The notes under the pieces: model-generated
Seen by the model: only the letters and a program-made list of their open reading frames with translations
What the model was told of the DNA's origin: nothing
Databases searched by the model: none
Source: Bacteroidota bacterium
Lineage (GTDB): Bacteria > Bacteroidota > Bacteroidia > Bacteroidales > F082
Direction: 5' to 3'
Length of the DNA: 48,978 nucleotides
Assembly: GCA_024279935.1 (NCBI GenBank)
Contig: JAJRQZ010000029.1
Coordinates: forward strand, 1-48,978
Made by a program: the position numbers and the translations under genes
Part shown: one piece after another, positions 42,531 to 48,978 of the stretch
How positions within the stretch are numbered: position 1 is the first letter of the stretch
Layout: every line of letters begins with the position of its first letter

Positions 42531-44477
42531 TTAAGCAGTTTTGTAATTACGCTGTTTCACCTCTATATTTTCATACGTCAAAGGTTCTTTGTGGAGTTCA
42601 GGCTCAACATCGTTACCTTTGAATTCCCATGCCGACACATAGGTAAAGTTCTCGTCATCGCGCAAAGCTTCACCTTCGGGTGTTTTCGATTCCTCACGGA
42701 AATGTCCTCCACAAGATTCAGATCGGTTAAGGGCATCGCGGGCCATGAGCTCGCCCAGCTCCAGGAAGTCGGCGACCCTGAGGGCTTTCTCCAATTCCAC
42801 ATTCATCCCTGATTTATCCCCCGGCACTTTTACTCTTTGGTAAAATTCCTTGCGCAAGGCCGAAATCTCCTTAATAGCTTTTTCCAGACCTTCTTTGGTT
42901 CTTGCCATACCGACATTATCCCACATTATCAAGCCCAGCCTTTTATGGAAGGAATCAACAGTTTCGTCGCCTTTCACCGAAATTAATTTATCTATGCGTT
43001 CCTGAACATCTTTTTCTGTTTGTTCAAACTCCTTAGAGTTTATATCGTAACGCGGAACGGTAATCTGGTCGGCAAGATAGTTTTGCATTGTATAAGGAAG
43101 GACAAAATACCCATCTGACAATCCCTGCATCAATGCTGAAGCCCCGAGCCTGTTGGCTCCGTGATCGGAGAAGTTGGCCTCCCCGCCGAAGAACAATCCC
43201 GGAACAGTGGTCTGCAATTCATAATCTACCCAGATACCTCCCATGGCGTAATGTATGGCCGGATAAATCATCATAGGGGTTTCATAGGGGTTTTCGTCAA
43301 CAATCTTTTCATACATCTGGAAAAGGTTGCCATAACGGGCTTCGATAACATTTTTGCCCAAACGGCCTATTGCATGTTTGAAGTCGAGGTAAACAGCCAG
43401 GCCTGTTGTGCCGACGCCGAAACCGGCATCGCATCTTTCCTTGGCCGCTCTGGAAGCAACATCTCTTGGGACTAGGTTGCCAAACGCAGGATATCTTCTT
43501 TCGAGATAATAATCCCTGTCGTCTTCAGCAATTTCAGTAGGGCGCAACTCGCCTTTCTGTATTTTTCCGGCATCTTCCTTTTTCTTTGGAACCCATATTC
43601 TGCCATCGTTCCGTAAGCTTTCGCTCATTAGCGTCAGCTTGCTTTGAAAATCGCCGTGAACCGGAATACAGGTTGGGTGAATTTGGACAAAGCTCGGGTT
43701 TCCGAAAAACGCACCTCGCTTATACGACCTCCAGGCCGCTCCTCCATTGGAGGTCATTGCGTTGGTGGAAAGGAAGAATACATTTCCATAGCCGCCGCTG
43801 GCAACAAGCACTGCATGTGCCGAATGCCTCTCCAACTTACCTGTAACCAGGTTTCTAACTATTATTCCCCGGGCCTTTCCGTCTATTTTAACAAGATCCA
43901 GCATTTCCCTACGGGTAAAAAGCTCAACGGAGCCTTTGTTGATCTCTTTACTTAAGGCGCTATAGGCGCCCAAAAGTAATTGTTGCCCGGTTTGACCGCG
44001 CGCATAAAACGTCCTTGAGACCAAGGCCCCCCCGAAGGATCGGTTATCCAACGTCCCGCCATACTCGCGGGCAAAGGGCACACCCTGAGCAACACACTGG
44101 TCAATAATGTTGTTGCTCACCTCTGCGAGGCGATACACATTTGCTTCGCGGGCGCGATAGTCGCCACCTTTTACTGTATCGTAAAACAAGCGGTAAACGC
44201 TGTCGCCGTCGTTAGGATAGTTCTTAGCAGCGTTAATACCGCCTTGGGCAGCGATGCTATGGGCACGACGGGGGCTGTCCTGAATGCAGAAAACCTTTAC
44301 GTTGAAGCCCATCTCGCCGAGGCTGGCAGCCGCAGCACCACCTGCAAGCCCGGTCCCTACAACAATTATATCAATTTTTATCTTGTTGGCAGGGTTTACA
44401 AGGTTTTGATGGTTTTTATAATTTGTCCATTTTTCGGCCAAGGGGCCTTCCGGAATCTTCGAATCTATTTTAGTCAT
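42531..44477 (-). CDS. sdhA: Succinate dehydrogenase/fumarate reductase flavoprotein subunit
   Basis: 648 residues. The FAD-binding Rossmann motif is [19 protein letters not shown] (about 35-53). The covalent-FAD histidine lies in [18 protein letters not shown]. Substrate-site segments: [69 protein letters not shown]. It oxidises succinate to fumarate or, under anaerobic conditions, the reverse; direction cannot be told from sequence. It starts 8 bases after sdhC and is the middle gene of the operon. Confidence 0.97.
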   Translation of the reverse strand: MTKIDSKIPEGPLAEKWTNYKNHQNLVNPANKIKIDIIVVGTGLAGGAAAASLGEMGFNVKVFCIQDSPRRAHSIAAQGGINAAKNYPNDGDSVYRLFYDTVKGGDYRAREANVYRLAEVSNNIIDQCVAQGVPFAREYGGTLDNRSFGGALVSRTFYARGQTGQQLLLGAYSALSKEINKGSVELFTRREMLDLVKIDGKARGIIVRNLVTGKLERHSAHAVLVASGGYGNVFFLSTNAMTSNGGAAWRSYKRGAFFGNPSFVQIHPTCIPVHGDFQSKLTLMSESLRNDGRIWVPKKKEDAGKIQKGELRPTEIAEDDRDYYLERRYPAFGNLVPRDVASRAAKERCDAGFGVGTTGLAVYLDFKHAIGRLGKNVIEARYGNLFQMYEKIVDENPYETPMMIYPAIHYAMGGIWVDYELQTTVPGLFFGGEANFSDHGANRLGASALMQGLSDGYFVLPYTMQNYLADQITVPRYDINSKEFEQTEKDVQERIDKLISVKGDETVDSFHKRLGLIMWDNVGMARTKEGLEKAIKEISALRKEFYQRVKVPGDKSGMNVELEKALRVADFLELGELMARDALNRSESCGGHFREESKTPEGEALRDDENFTYVSAWEFKGNDVEPELHKEPLTYENIEVKQRNYKTA

Positions 44478-44485
44478 ATCTGTTC

Positions 44486-45163
44486 TTATTTAGTAAAATA
44501 AATAACTAAAGGAATTAATACGTAACCCAAGGTGATTACTATTGCGAGCAAACGCCCTGCATTTTTTATGCATGGAGTATATTTAGGATGATTTAATCCC
44601 AATGATTGAAAAGCAGATTGAATTCCATGATCAAGATGAAAACCCAAAAACAAAAGTGCAATTATATAAAAAACAACATAAGCCGGATTTGCAAAAAGAT
44701 CAAATACCAATCCTGCCATATCCTCCATCGTAACACCATCTATGGTCACTTCCCCAATTTCCCCTATCAAGCCTTTGGCTACGAGAAAGAAGTTCAAGAA
44801 GTGGATGATCAAAAACACAAATATAACGACCGCTGTATGGATCATATATTTAGAGAAGAAAGATTGCTCTGATGACGCCTTCTTTTTGTAGGCATTTGGC
44901 CTGGCCATCCAATTCTGGACCTGCAATATCAGGCCAAGTATTATATGGACTATAAAGCCCGCAAAGAGCACCCATTGGAATACCTGAATAAAAGGGTTGG
45001 TTCCCATAAAATGAGCCGCTTCGTTAAACAAGCCCGAGTCAGGGCTTGTAATCATTGTCAAGTTGAGGGATAGATGTACCAGCAAAAAGGTAAACAAGAA
45101 CAATCCCATCAACGACATCCAAATTTTCTTTGCCACGGATGACAGCGAAAGTAAATTACTCAT
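44486..45163 (-). CDS. sdhC: Succinate dehydrogenase cytochrome b subunit (B-type)
   Basis: 225 residues from [20 protein letters not shown] (45163), where family homology begins; the frame is open upstream through the promoter. Five membrane helices carry the histidines expected to ligate two b hemes ([60 protein letters not shown]). It anchors SdhAB and exchanges electrons with menaquinone. It is first in the operon, 8 bases before sdhA. Confidence 0.92.
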   Translation of the reverse strand: MSNLLSLSSVAKKIWMSLMGLFLFTFLLVHLSLNLTMITSPDSGLFNEAAHFMGTNPFIQVFQWVLFAGFIVHIILGLILQVQNWMARPNAYKKKASSEQSFFSKYMIHTAVVIFVFLIIHFLNFFLVAKGLIGEIGEVTIDGVTMEDMAGLVFDLFANPAYVVFYIIALLFLGFHLDHGIQSAFQSLGLNHPKYTPCIKNAGRLLAIVITLGYVLIPLVIYFTK

Positions 45164-45219
45164 AATTAAATATTTACTTGATAAAATAATTGTTAATTTC
45201 CAACTTTTAATATTTCCAA

Positions 45220-45251
45220 CAAAGGTCTGAAACATATTGCTCTTATCCAAA
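45220..45251 (-). promoter_or_regulatory. Possible sdhCAB promoter (TTTG-N20-GACCTTTG)
   Basis: -33 TTTG at 45248-45251 and a -7 box at 45220-45227 with correct 20-base spacing, but the -7 box begins GA instead of TA. The predicted leader is about 55 bases. Confidence 0.35.
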
Positions 45252-45408
45252 AATTAAGACATAAATTAATGAAATGTTAGGACAAACCTGTTAATTTATA
45301 ACATATCTAAAAAACTTTTCGTTACAACTACTTTATTTTGTGCATTTTAAATGGAAACGGCATAAAACCCATAATTTCGTGATATAAACATTGATTGCAG
45401 GAAAATTA

Positions 45409-45416
45409 TAAATTTG
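45409..45416 (+). promoter_or_regulatory. -7 promoter element (TAAATTTG) for the aminopeptidase P gene
   Basis: A TAnnTTTG match 19 bases before the ATG at 45435. It is divergent from the sdh promoter about 160 bases away. Confidence 0.5.
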
Positions 45417-45434
45417 TTTTTTAAAATTTCCAGT

Positions 45435-46727
45435 ATGAGATATCTACCTATTGAAAGCACCTTGTTCATAAATAACAGGAAACGATTTTCCGGGAGACTG
45501 GAGAAAAAATCGATATGCATTTTCTTTTCTGCCTACCAGTCGCCGCGCAACGGCGACCAATATCACCCTTTCAGGCAACAGAGCGATTTCTTTTATTTGA
45601 GCGGCATAGACCAGGAGAAAAGTATATTGATGGTAGCCCCTGACCACCCTAACAAAAGCTTACGGGAATGCTTATTCCTGATAAAAACGAGCGAGAAGAT
45701 CGCAACCTGGGAAGGACATAAATACAGCAAGGAGGAAGCAAGGGCAATATCGGGTATAGATTCGGTGTTTTGGCTGGATGACTTCGATTTTTATTTGAAC
45801 GAAATAATGTCGGAATGCGACAATGTTTATCTCAACAGGAACGAGTATCCAAAGTTCTTCCCTGAAACAGAAGAAAAAAATCATAGGGAAGGCAATAAAA
45901 TAAAACAAAGATTCCCTTTGCACAAGTATTTTAGGAGCGCCCCCATATTAACACAAGCCCGGGTGGTGAAAAGCGAAACAGAGATAAAACTCATAGAAAA
46001 TGCCTGCAATATTACTGCCAAAGCGTTTAGAAAAGTCCTTGAAACCACAAAAGCAGGTGTTTATGAATTCGATGTGCAGGCAGAAATCGATTATGTTTTT
46101 ACTAGGAACAGGGCAAGCGGCCATGGTTATGCCCCAATAATTGCCGCGGGGAAAAACGCATGTGTCCTCCATTATCTCGAAAACAACGACCAACTGAAAC
46201 ATGGGGATTTAATGCTTATGGATTTTGGGGCCGAATACGCAAATTATACTGCCGACATGAGCAGGACCATCCCTGTCAACGGAAGGTTCACCAAGCGCCA
46301 GCGCCAATGCTACGATGCCGTTTTAAAGGTGTTCAAAGAACTGAAAGAAATGTATGTGCCAGGTAACAGCATTAATATGGTGAATAAAAAAGCAAATGCC
46401 TTAATGGAAAAAGAAATTATTAGTCTTGGATTGATAAAAAAGGAAGACCTTAAAAACCAAGATCCCGAAAACCCATTGTATAAAAAATACTTCATGCACG
46501 GTGTTTGCCACCATATAGGCCTCGACGTTCACGATGTGGGCCCAAAACACCAGGCATTTGAAGCCGGCATGGTACTCACATGCGAACCGGGGATTTACAT
46601 CCCGGAAGAAAATATCGGTATTAGAATTGAAAACGATATACTTATTACTGATGGTGAGGCAAAAGACCTCATGAAAAACATCCCTGTCGAAGTATCGGAA
46701 ATAGAGGATTTAATGAGCAGTTCATGA
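45435..46727 (+). CDS. pepP: Aminopeptidase P family (M24, Xaa-Pro aminopeptidase)
   Basis: 431 residues from MRYLPIEST. The N-terminal AMP_N domain (about 1-145) has the usual RNGDQYHPFRQQSDFFYLSG segment. The C-terminal pita-bread domain carries the dinuclear metal ligands: Asp in LMLMDFGAEY, Asp in NYTADMSRTIPV, His in MHGVCHHIGLDVHD, Glu in LTCEPGIYIPE and Glu in GIRIENDILIT. It removes N-terminal residues preceding proline in the cytoplasm. The start ATG at 45435 follows a clear promoter box; an earlier TTG in frame overlaps that box and is unlikely. Confidence 0.94.
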   Translation: MRYLPIESTLFINNRKRFSGRLEKKSICIFFSAYQSPRNGDQYHPFRQQSDFFYLSGIDQEKSILMVAPDHPNKSLRECLFLIKTSEKIATWEGHKYSKEEARAISGIDSVFWLDDFDFYLNEIMSECDNVYLNRNEYPKFFPETEEKNHREGNKIKQRFPLHKYFRSAPILTQARVVKSETEIKLIENACNITAKAFRKVLETTKAGVYEFDVQAEIDYVFTRNRASGHGYAPIIAAGKNACVLHYLENNDQLKHGDLMLMDFGAEYANYTADMSRTIPVNGRFTKRQRQCYDAVLKVFKELKEMYVPGNSINMVNKKANALMEKEIISLGLIKKEDLKNQDPENPLYKKYFMHGVCHHIGLDVHDVGPKHQAFEAGMVLTCEPGIYIPEENIGIRIENDILITDGEAKDLMKNIPVEVSEIEDLMSSS

Positions 46728-46756
46728 TCCTGCTTCTCTTTTGATAAAATTAGTGT

Positions 46757-46764
46757 TAAGTTTG
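46757..46764 (+). promoter_or_regulatory. -7 promoter element (TAAGTTTG) for the histidine kinase gene
   Basis: A TAnnTTTG match with a predicted leader of about 50 bases. The leader contains two overlapping small stems (CACCG/CGGTG and GTGTTG-AA-CAACAC, 46781-46808). Confidence 0.45.
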
Positions 46765-46819
46765 TAAGGATTTTGCTTTTCACCGACTAAAGCGGTGTTG
46801 AACAACACAAATATCTATC

Positions 46820-47935
46820 ATGTCGAAATTAGGGCCTCAAACAATTTCAGCCACAACTGAAAATTCTGATAATCCAGCACACAACAAATACAGGTTCGAC
46901 CCGGATATGGCGGTTCTCCCGATAATGCTCGCCACCTGGGACGATTCGTTCAAAGAAGCAAAAATCGCTTATCAAAACCCAAAAAGCATAGATAAGTTCG
47001 GCGACTTGCAAGGAAGGTGCTTTAAAAGCATTTTTATGGAGGTATGCACCGAAAAGGGGGAAGGCAAATACGAGAAATTCATAAAGGATAAACGGATAAC
47101 CCTATCGGGCTCTTTCAAGGGCATCGACATAAAATTCCATTCGCGGATGCACGGAAACACCATACAAACATCCATATCCGACAATACGAAGATTTTTGAG
47201 AACAGGGACAAAATCCAGAGGGCTAAAATCATAGATTCGTTCTTGATGATAGGCTCTCACGAACTTAAAACCCCCCTGGACGCCATAATGGGATTGAGCA
47301 GCTTATTATTACAATCGGAACAAAACAAAGAAACAATGGAACTGCTTGAGCTGATCTACTCAAGTTCAGAAAAACTCGACGGCCTGATAAACAACATGCT
47401 GAAATTTATCTACCTTGATAGCTCACCCGAGGCATTCAATAAAACAGAAGTCGTAAATATCTCAAAAACCCTTGCCAATTCATTCAAGTTACTTGATATA
47501 TACCTGTATGACAGGGACTTCAGTATGGAAAGCATGTGCTTGGAAAGCAAAAAAGAACTAAAGCTGCCAAAAGGTTTGATAGAGGACATATTACAAGAAA
47601 TCGTCATCAACCTCAGAAGGAACACTCCCGAAGGAGCCAAAGTGGAAATAAGGAGCTATGACCTGGAAAACTCCGTGAAACTTGAAATCGAGAACCAGGG
47701 TCTCGGCATTCCACCCGAAAAGTTAAACGATGTTTTCAAACCGTTTTATTTAACACAAGACAAAATGCACCACTCCAGCGGTTTCGAGTACGGCAAAGCC
47801 GGTATGGGAATGGGGCTCACTATAATAAAAAGATCCCTCGGTCAGTTTGGAGGCAAAATATGGTTCGAGAACAAATACGAGTACGAGCAAGGAAAAGAGA
47901 ACTGTGTTATACTTAATCTCGAGCTTCCGGTTTAA
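46820..47935 (+). CDS. Soluble sensor histidine kinase with degenerate ATP-binding motifs
   Basis: 371 residues with no signal peptide or membrane helix. Residues 1-125 are an unrecognised sensor region (YRFDPDMAVLPIMLATWDDSF ... GSFKGIDIKFHSRMHG), perhaps PAS-like. The HisKA dimerisation domain has H147 (SHELKTPLDAIMGLSSLL). In the HATPase_c domain the N-box reads INLRRNTPEG, about 3-4 residues shorter than the usual NLLxNAIKFTPEG. The G1 box reads ENQGLGIP (Asn for the usual Asp), and the G2 box GKAGMGMGLTI is normal. It may be weakly active, or a scaffold. No response regulator is adjacent, so the partner is unknown. Confidence 0.85.
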   Translation: MSKLGPQTISATTENSDNPAHNKYRFDPDMAVLPIMLATWDDSFKEAKIAYQNPKSIDKFGDLQGRCFKSIFMEVCTEKGEGKYEKFIKDKRITLSGSFKGIDIKFHSRMHGNTIQTSISDNTKIFENRDKIQRAKIIDSFLMIGSHELKTPLDAIMGLSSLLLQSEQNKETMELLELIYSSSEKLDGLINNMLKFIYLDSSPEAFNKTEVVNISKTLANSFKLLDIYLYDRDFSMESMCLESKKELKLPKGLIEDILQEIVINLRRNTPEGAKVEIRSYDLENSVKLEIENQGLGIPPEKLNDVFKPFYLTQDKMHHSSGFEYGKAGMGMGLTIIKRSLGQFGGKIWFENKYEYEQGKENCVILNLELPV

Positions 47936-47948
47936 ATTTCGAGTCTTC

Positions 47949-47986
47949 ATGTTTTTCATTTAGCAAGTGAATTTTATCGGTTATTT
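47949..47986 (+). repeat. Duplicated 5' end of the downstream ATPase pseudogene (copy 1)
   Basis: This segment nearly repeats 48167-48202 (ATGTTTCATTTAGCAAGTGAA.. to CGGTTATTT), with a two-base T insertion and three substitutions. The copies lie in the same direction 218 bases apart, on either side of the palindrome at 48041-48112. Confidence 0.75.
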
Positions 47987-48040
47987 TTCATGTGTTTATA
48001 ATTTTGTAATTAATTGTCATCTAGCATATTATATTTATAA

Positions 48041-48112
48041 TCGGATTTAACAGATTAAGCGGATTTTAGTTTTTCGCAAGCGAAAAACATCCGTTAAATC
48101 CGCTTAGTCCGA
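48041..48112. repeat. Large palindromic element
   Basis: Nested inverted repeats: TCGGA/TCCGA (48041-48045 with 48108-48112), AAGCGGATTT/AAATCCGCTT (48057-48066 with 48096-48105), and GTTTTTCGC/GCGAAAAAC (48069-48077 with 48080-48088) at the tip. It contains the ATCCGTTAAATCCGCTTA motif typical of Bacteroidota intergenic palindromes. Too A/T-balanced for a simple terminator. Confidence 0.65.
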
Positions 48113-48166
48113 TGACTGTATTTTTGCAGGATAATCATTTTCCTGTGTGATTAAAATTAAACATGG

Positions 48167-48830
48167 ATGTTTCATTTAGCAAGTGAAATATACCGGTTAT
48201 TTGAAGACTTGTTAAATCACCTTGAGGAAAAAAATTAACAATTGTTACGGGGGCAAGGCAGACCGGTAAAACAACTTTGCTTAGGCAATTTGAGGAAGAA
48301 CTCAAGACTAATGATGAGATTGTCTATTATTTTAGTTAGGAAGACCCGGAAATACTTGAGAACCTGGATCAACACCCCGATAACTTATTTAAATATTTCA
48401 ATTTAAATGAACGGGTACGGACTTTTGTTTTAATAGATGAAATACGATACTTGAATAATCTTGCAAGTTTTCTGAAGTTAATATTTGATAAATACTCCCC
48501 AGGATTAAAGTTAGTAGCTACGGGAAGCGGTGCTTTTTATATTGATAAAAAGTTTAAGGATTCACTTGCCGGCCGAAAAAGGATTTTTAAATTATACACA
48601 CTTGATTTTGATGAATTTATATACATATTCTGCAGAAATCAATTCATATTCAATTTGTTCGCCCTTTTCACTCAAGTATAAGGAAGGAATTATCAAAAAT
48701 GCCGAAATTGTATTTCAATGATCTTGGGCTCAGAAATACTATTATAAACAATTATCAAGAAATCGAACTAAGATTCGACAAGGCTGAATTAATAGAAAAC
48801 TATGCGCAAATCAGGCTAAGGCAGAAATAC
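48167..48830 (+). pseudogene. AAA ATPase with DUF4143 domain, multiply disrupted
   Basis: Start MFHLASEIYRLFEDLLNHLEEK (48167), then loss of one A in an A-run (48228-48234) shifts the frame. The next frame (from about 48235) gives TIVTGARQTGKTTLLRQFEEE (Walker A), a TAG at 48337-48339 where YYFSxEDPE expects Leu, FVLIDEIRYL (Walker B), KLVATGSGAFYI and LAGRKRIFKLYTLDFDEF. After about 48620 the family sequence is lost. A third frame from 48699 resumes with PKLYFNDLGLRNTIINNYQEIELRFDKAELIEN, the DUF4143 block. So there are at least one frameshift, one nonsense mutation and one internal deletion. The final 150 bases to the window edge hold no recognisable continuation. These ATPases are common, expendable genes of unclear, possibly toxin-antitoxin-linked, role. 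Confidence 0.85.
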
Positions 48831-48951
48831 GATATGGGTTACTACTCAGCAGTAGAGAAAAATATTAACTCATTGGTTACCTATCCGTTTTGTCACAATT
48901 TTTGTTTGAAAAACACAAAATTTCCGCCAAAACTACTGAGATTTCAAATAT

Positions 48952-48977
48952 ATAACCCCACTGAAGCATGGGGCTAT
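48952..48977. repeat. Small hairpin at the right window edge
   Basis: CCCCA / TGGGG (48956-48960 with 48969-48973), 8-base loop, with ATA/TAT outside (48952-48954, 48975-48977). It resembles a dispersed intergenic palindrome; cut by the window, so incomplete. Confidence 0.35.
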
Positions 48978-48978
48978 T

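Noticed and set aside
43088-43955. + strand reading frames opposite sdhA
   Set aside because: They are shadow frames with no family features, opposite a complete and conserved sdhA.
48451-48681. Stand-alone 76-residue protein
   Set aside because: It is the middle of the AAA ATPase pseudogene, downstream of the in-frame TAG, and not an independent gene.

Overview
The window is a piece of a Bacteroidota chromosome, most likely Bacteroidales/Marinilabiliales and possibly from a metagenome assembly. The evidence is the set of type IX secretion (T9SS) proteins (SprE/PorW lipoprotein, a PorV/PorQ-family barrel, a C-terminal sorting-domain relic), a SusC-like TonB receptor, the three-gene succinate dehydrogenase (sdhCAB), the long Bacteroidales-type PurF, and many promoters of the Bacteroidota form TAnnTTTG, several only a few bases from the start codon.

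Layout. (1) 1-7.8 kb: an AT-rich defence operon on +. It holds the hsdM 3' end, a YhcG/DUF1016 nuclease, hsdS, a GxxExxY protein, rhuM, a four-helix-bundle (IVP-type) protein and hsdR. Five of its six junctions overlap by 4-17 bases. hsdS carries an in-frame 33-base tandem repeat between its two recognition halves. (2) 7.8-13.3 kb: an ArsR-type regulator broken by one stop codon, then a - strand run gpmI > polysaccharide deacetylase > Ig-like lipoprotein, divergent from a PPP-family phosphatase. (3) 13.3-17.9 kb: a second AT-rich accessory region. Two ~105-base direct repeats enclose a T9SS sorting-domain remnant, a polymorphic-toxin-like tip gene overlapping a small lipoprotein gene, and a second tip fragment. 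A type II restriction enzyme and cytosine-C5 methyltransferase follow on -. (4) 17.9-24.9 kb: M23 peptidase > serine hydrolase (-), then sprE/porW, bactofilin, atpZ and two small membrane proteins (+). The rest of the ATP synthase operon does not follow. (5) 25-34.2 kb: a TonB receptor, a 1,485-residue secreted protein and a PorV-family barrel in one direction. (6) 34.3-41.2 kb: greA (structured leader, clear terminator), a HIT protein, an M14 peptidase, purF (-) facing a GNAT acetyltransferase, and a C69 dipeptidase. (7) 41.25-41.7 kb: a cluster of REP-like palindromes between convergent genes. (8) 41.8-48 kb: sdhCAB (-), aminopeptidase P (+) and a soluble histidine kinase (+). (9) 48-49 kb: a decayed AAA ATPase/DUF4143 pseudogene with palindromic repeats and a duplicated 5' end.

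The housekeeping segments (gpmI, greA, purF, sdh, T9SS) have mixed codon use, while the two defence/toxin segments are visibly AT-richer, which suggests separate acquisition. The candidates most worth following are the composite type I R-M operon with a repeat-variable HsdS linker and the repeat-bounded toxin/lipoprotein cassette. No rRNA, tRNA, CRISPR array, transposase or integrase gene was recognised.
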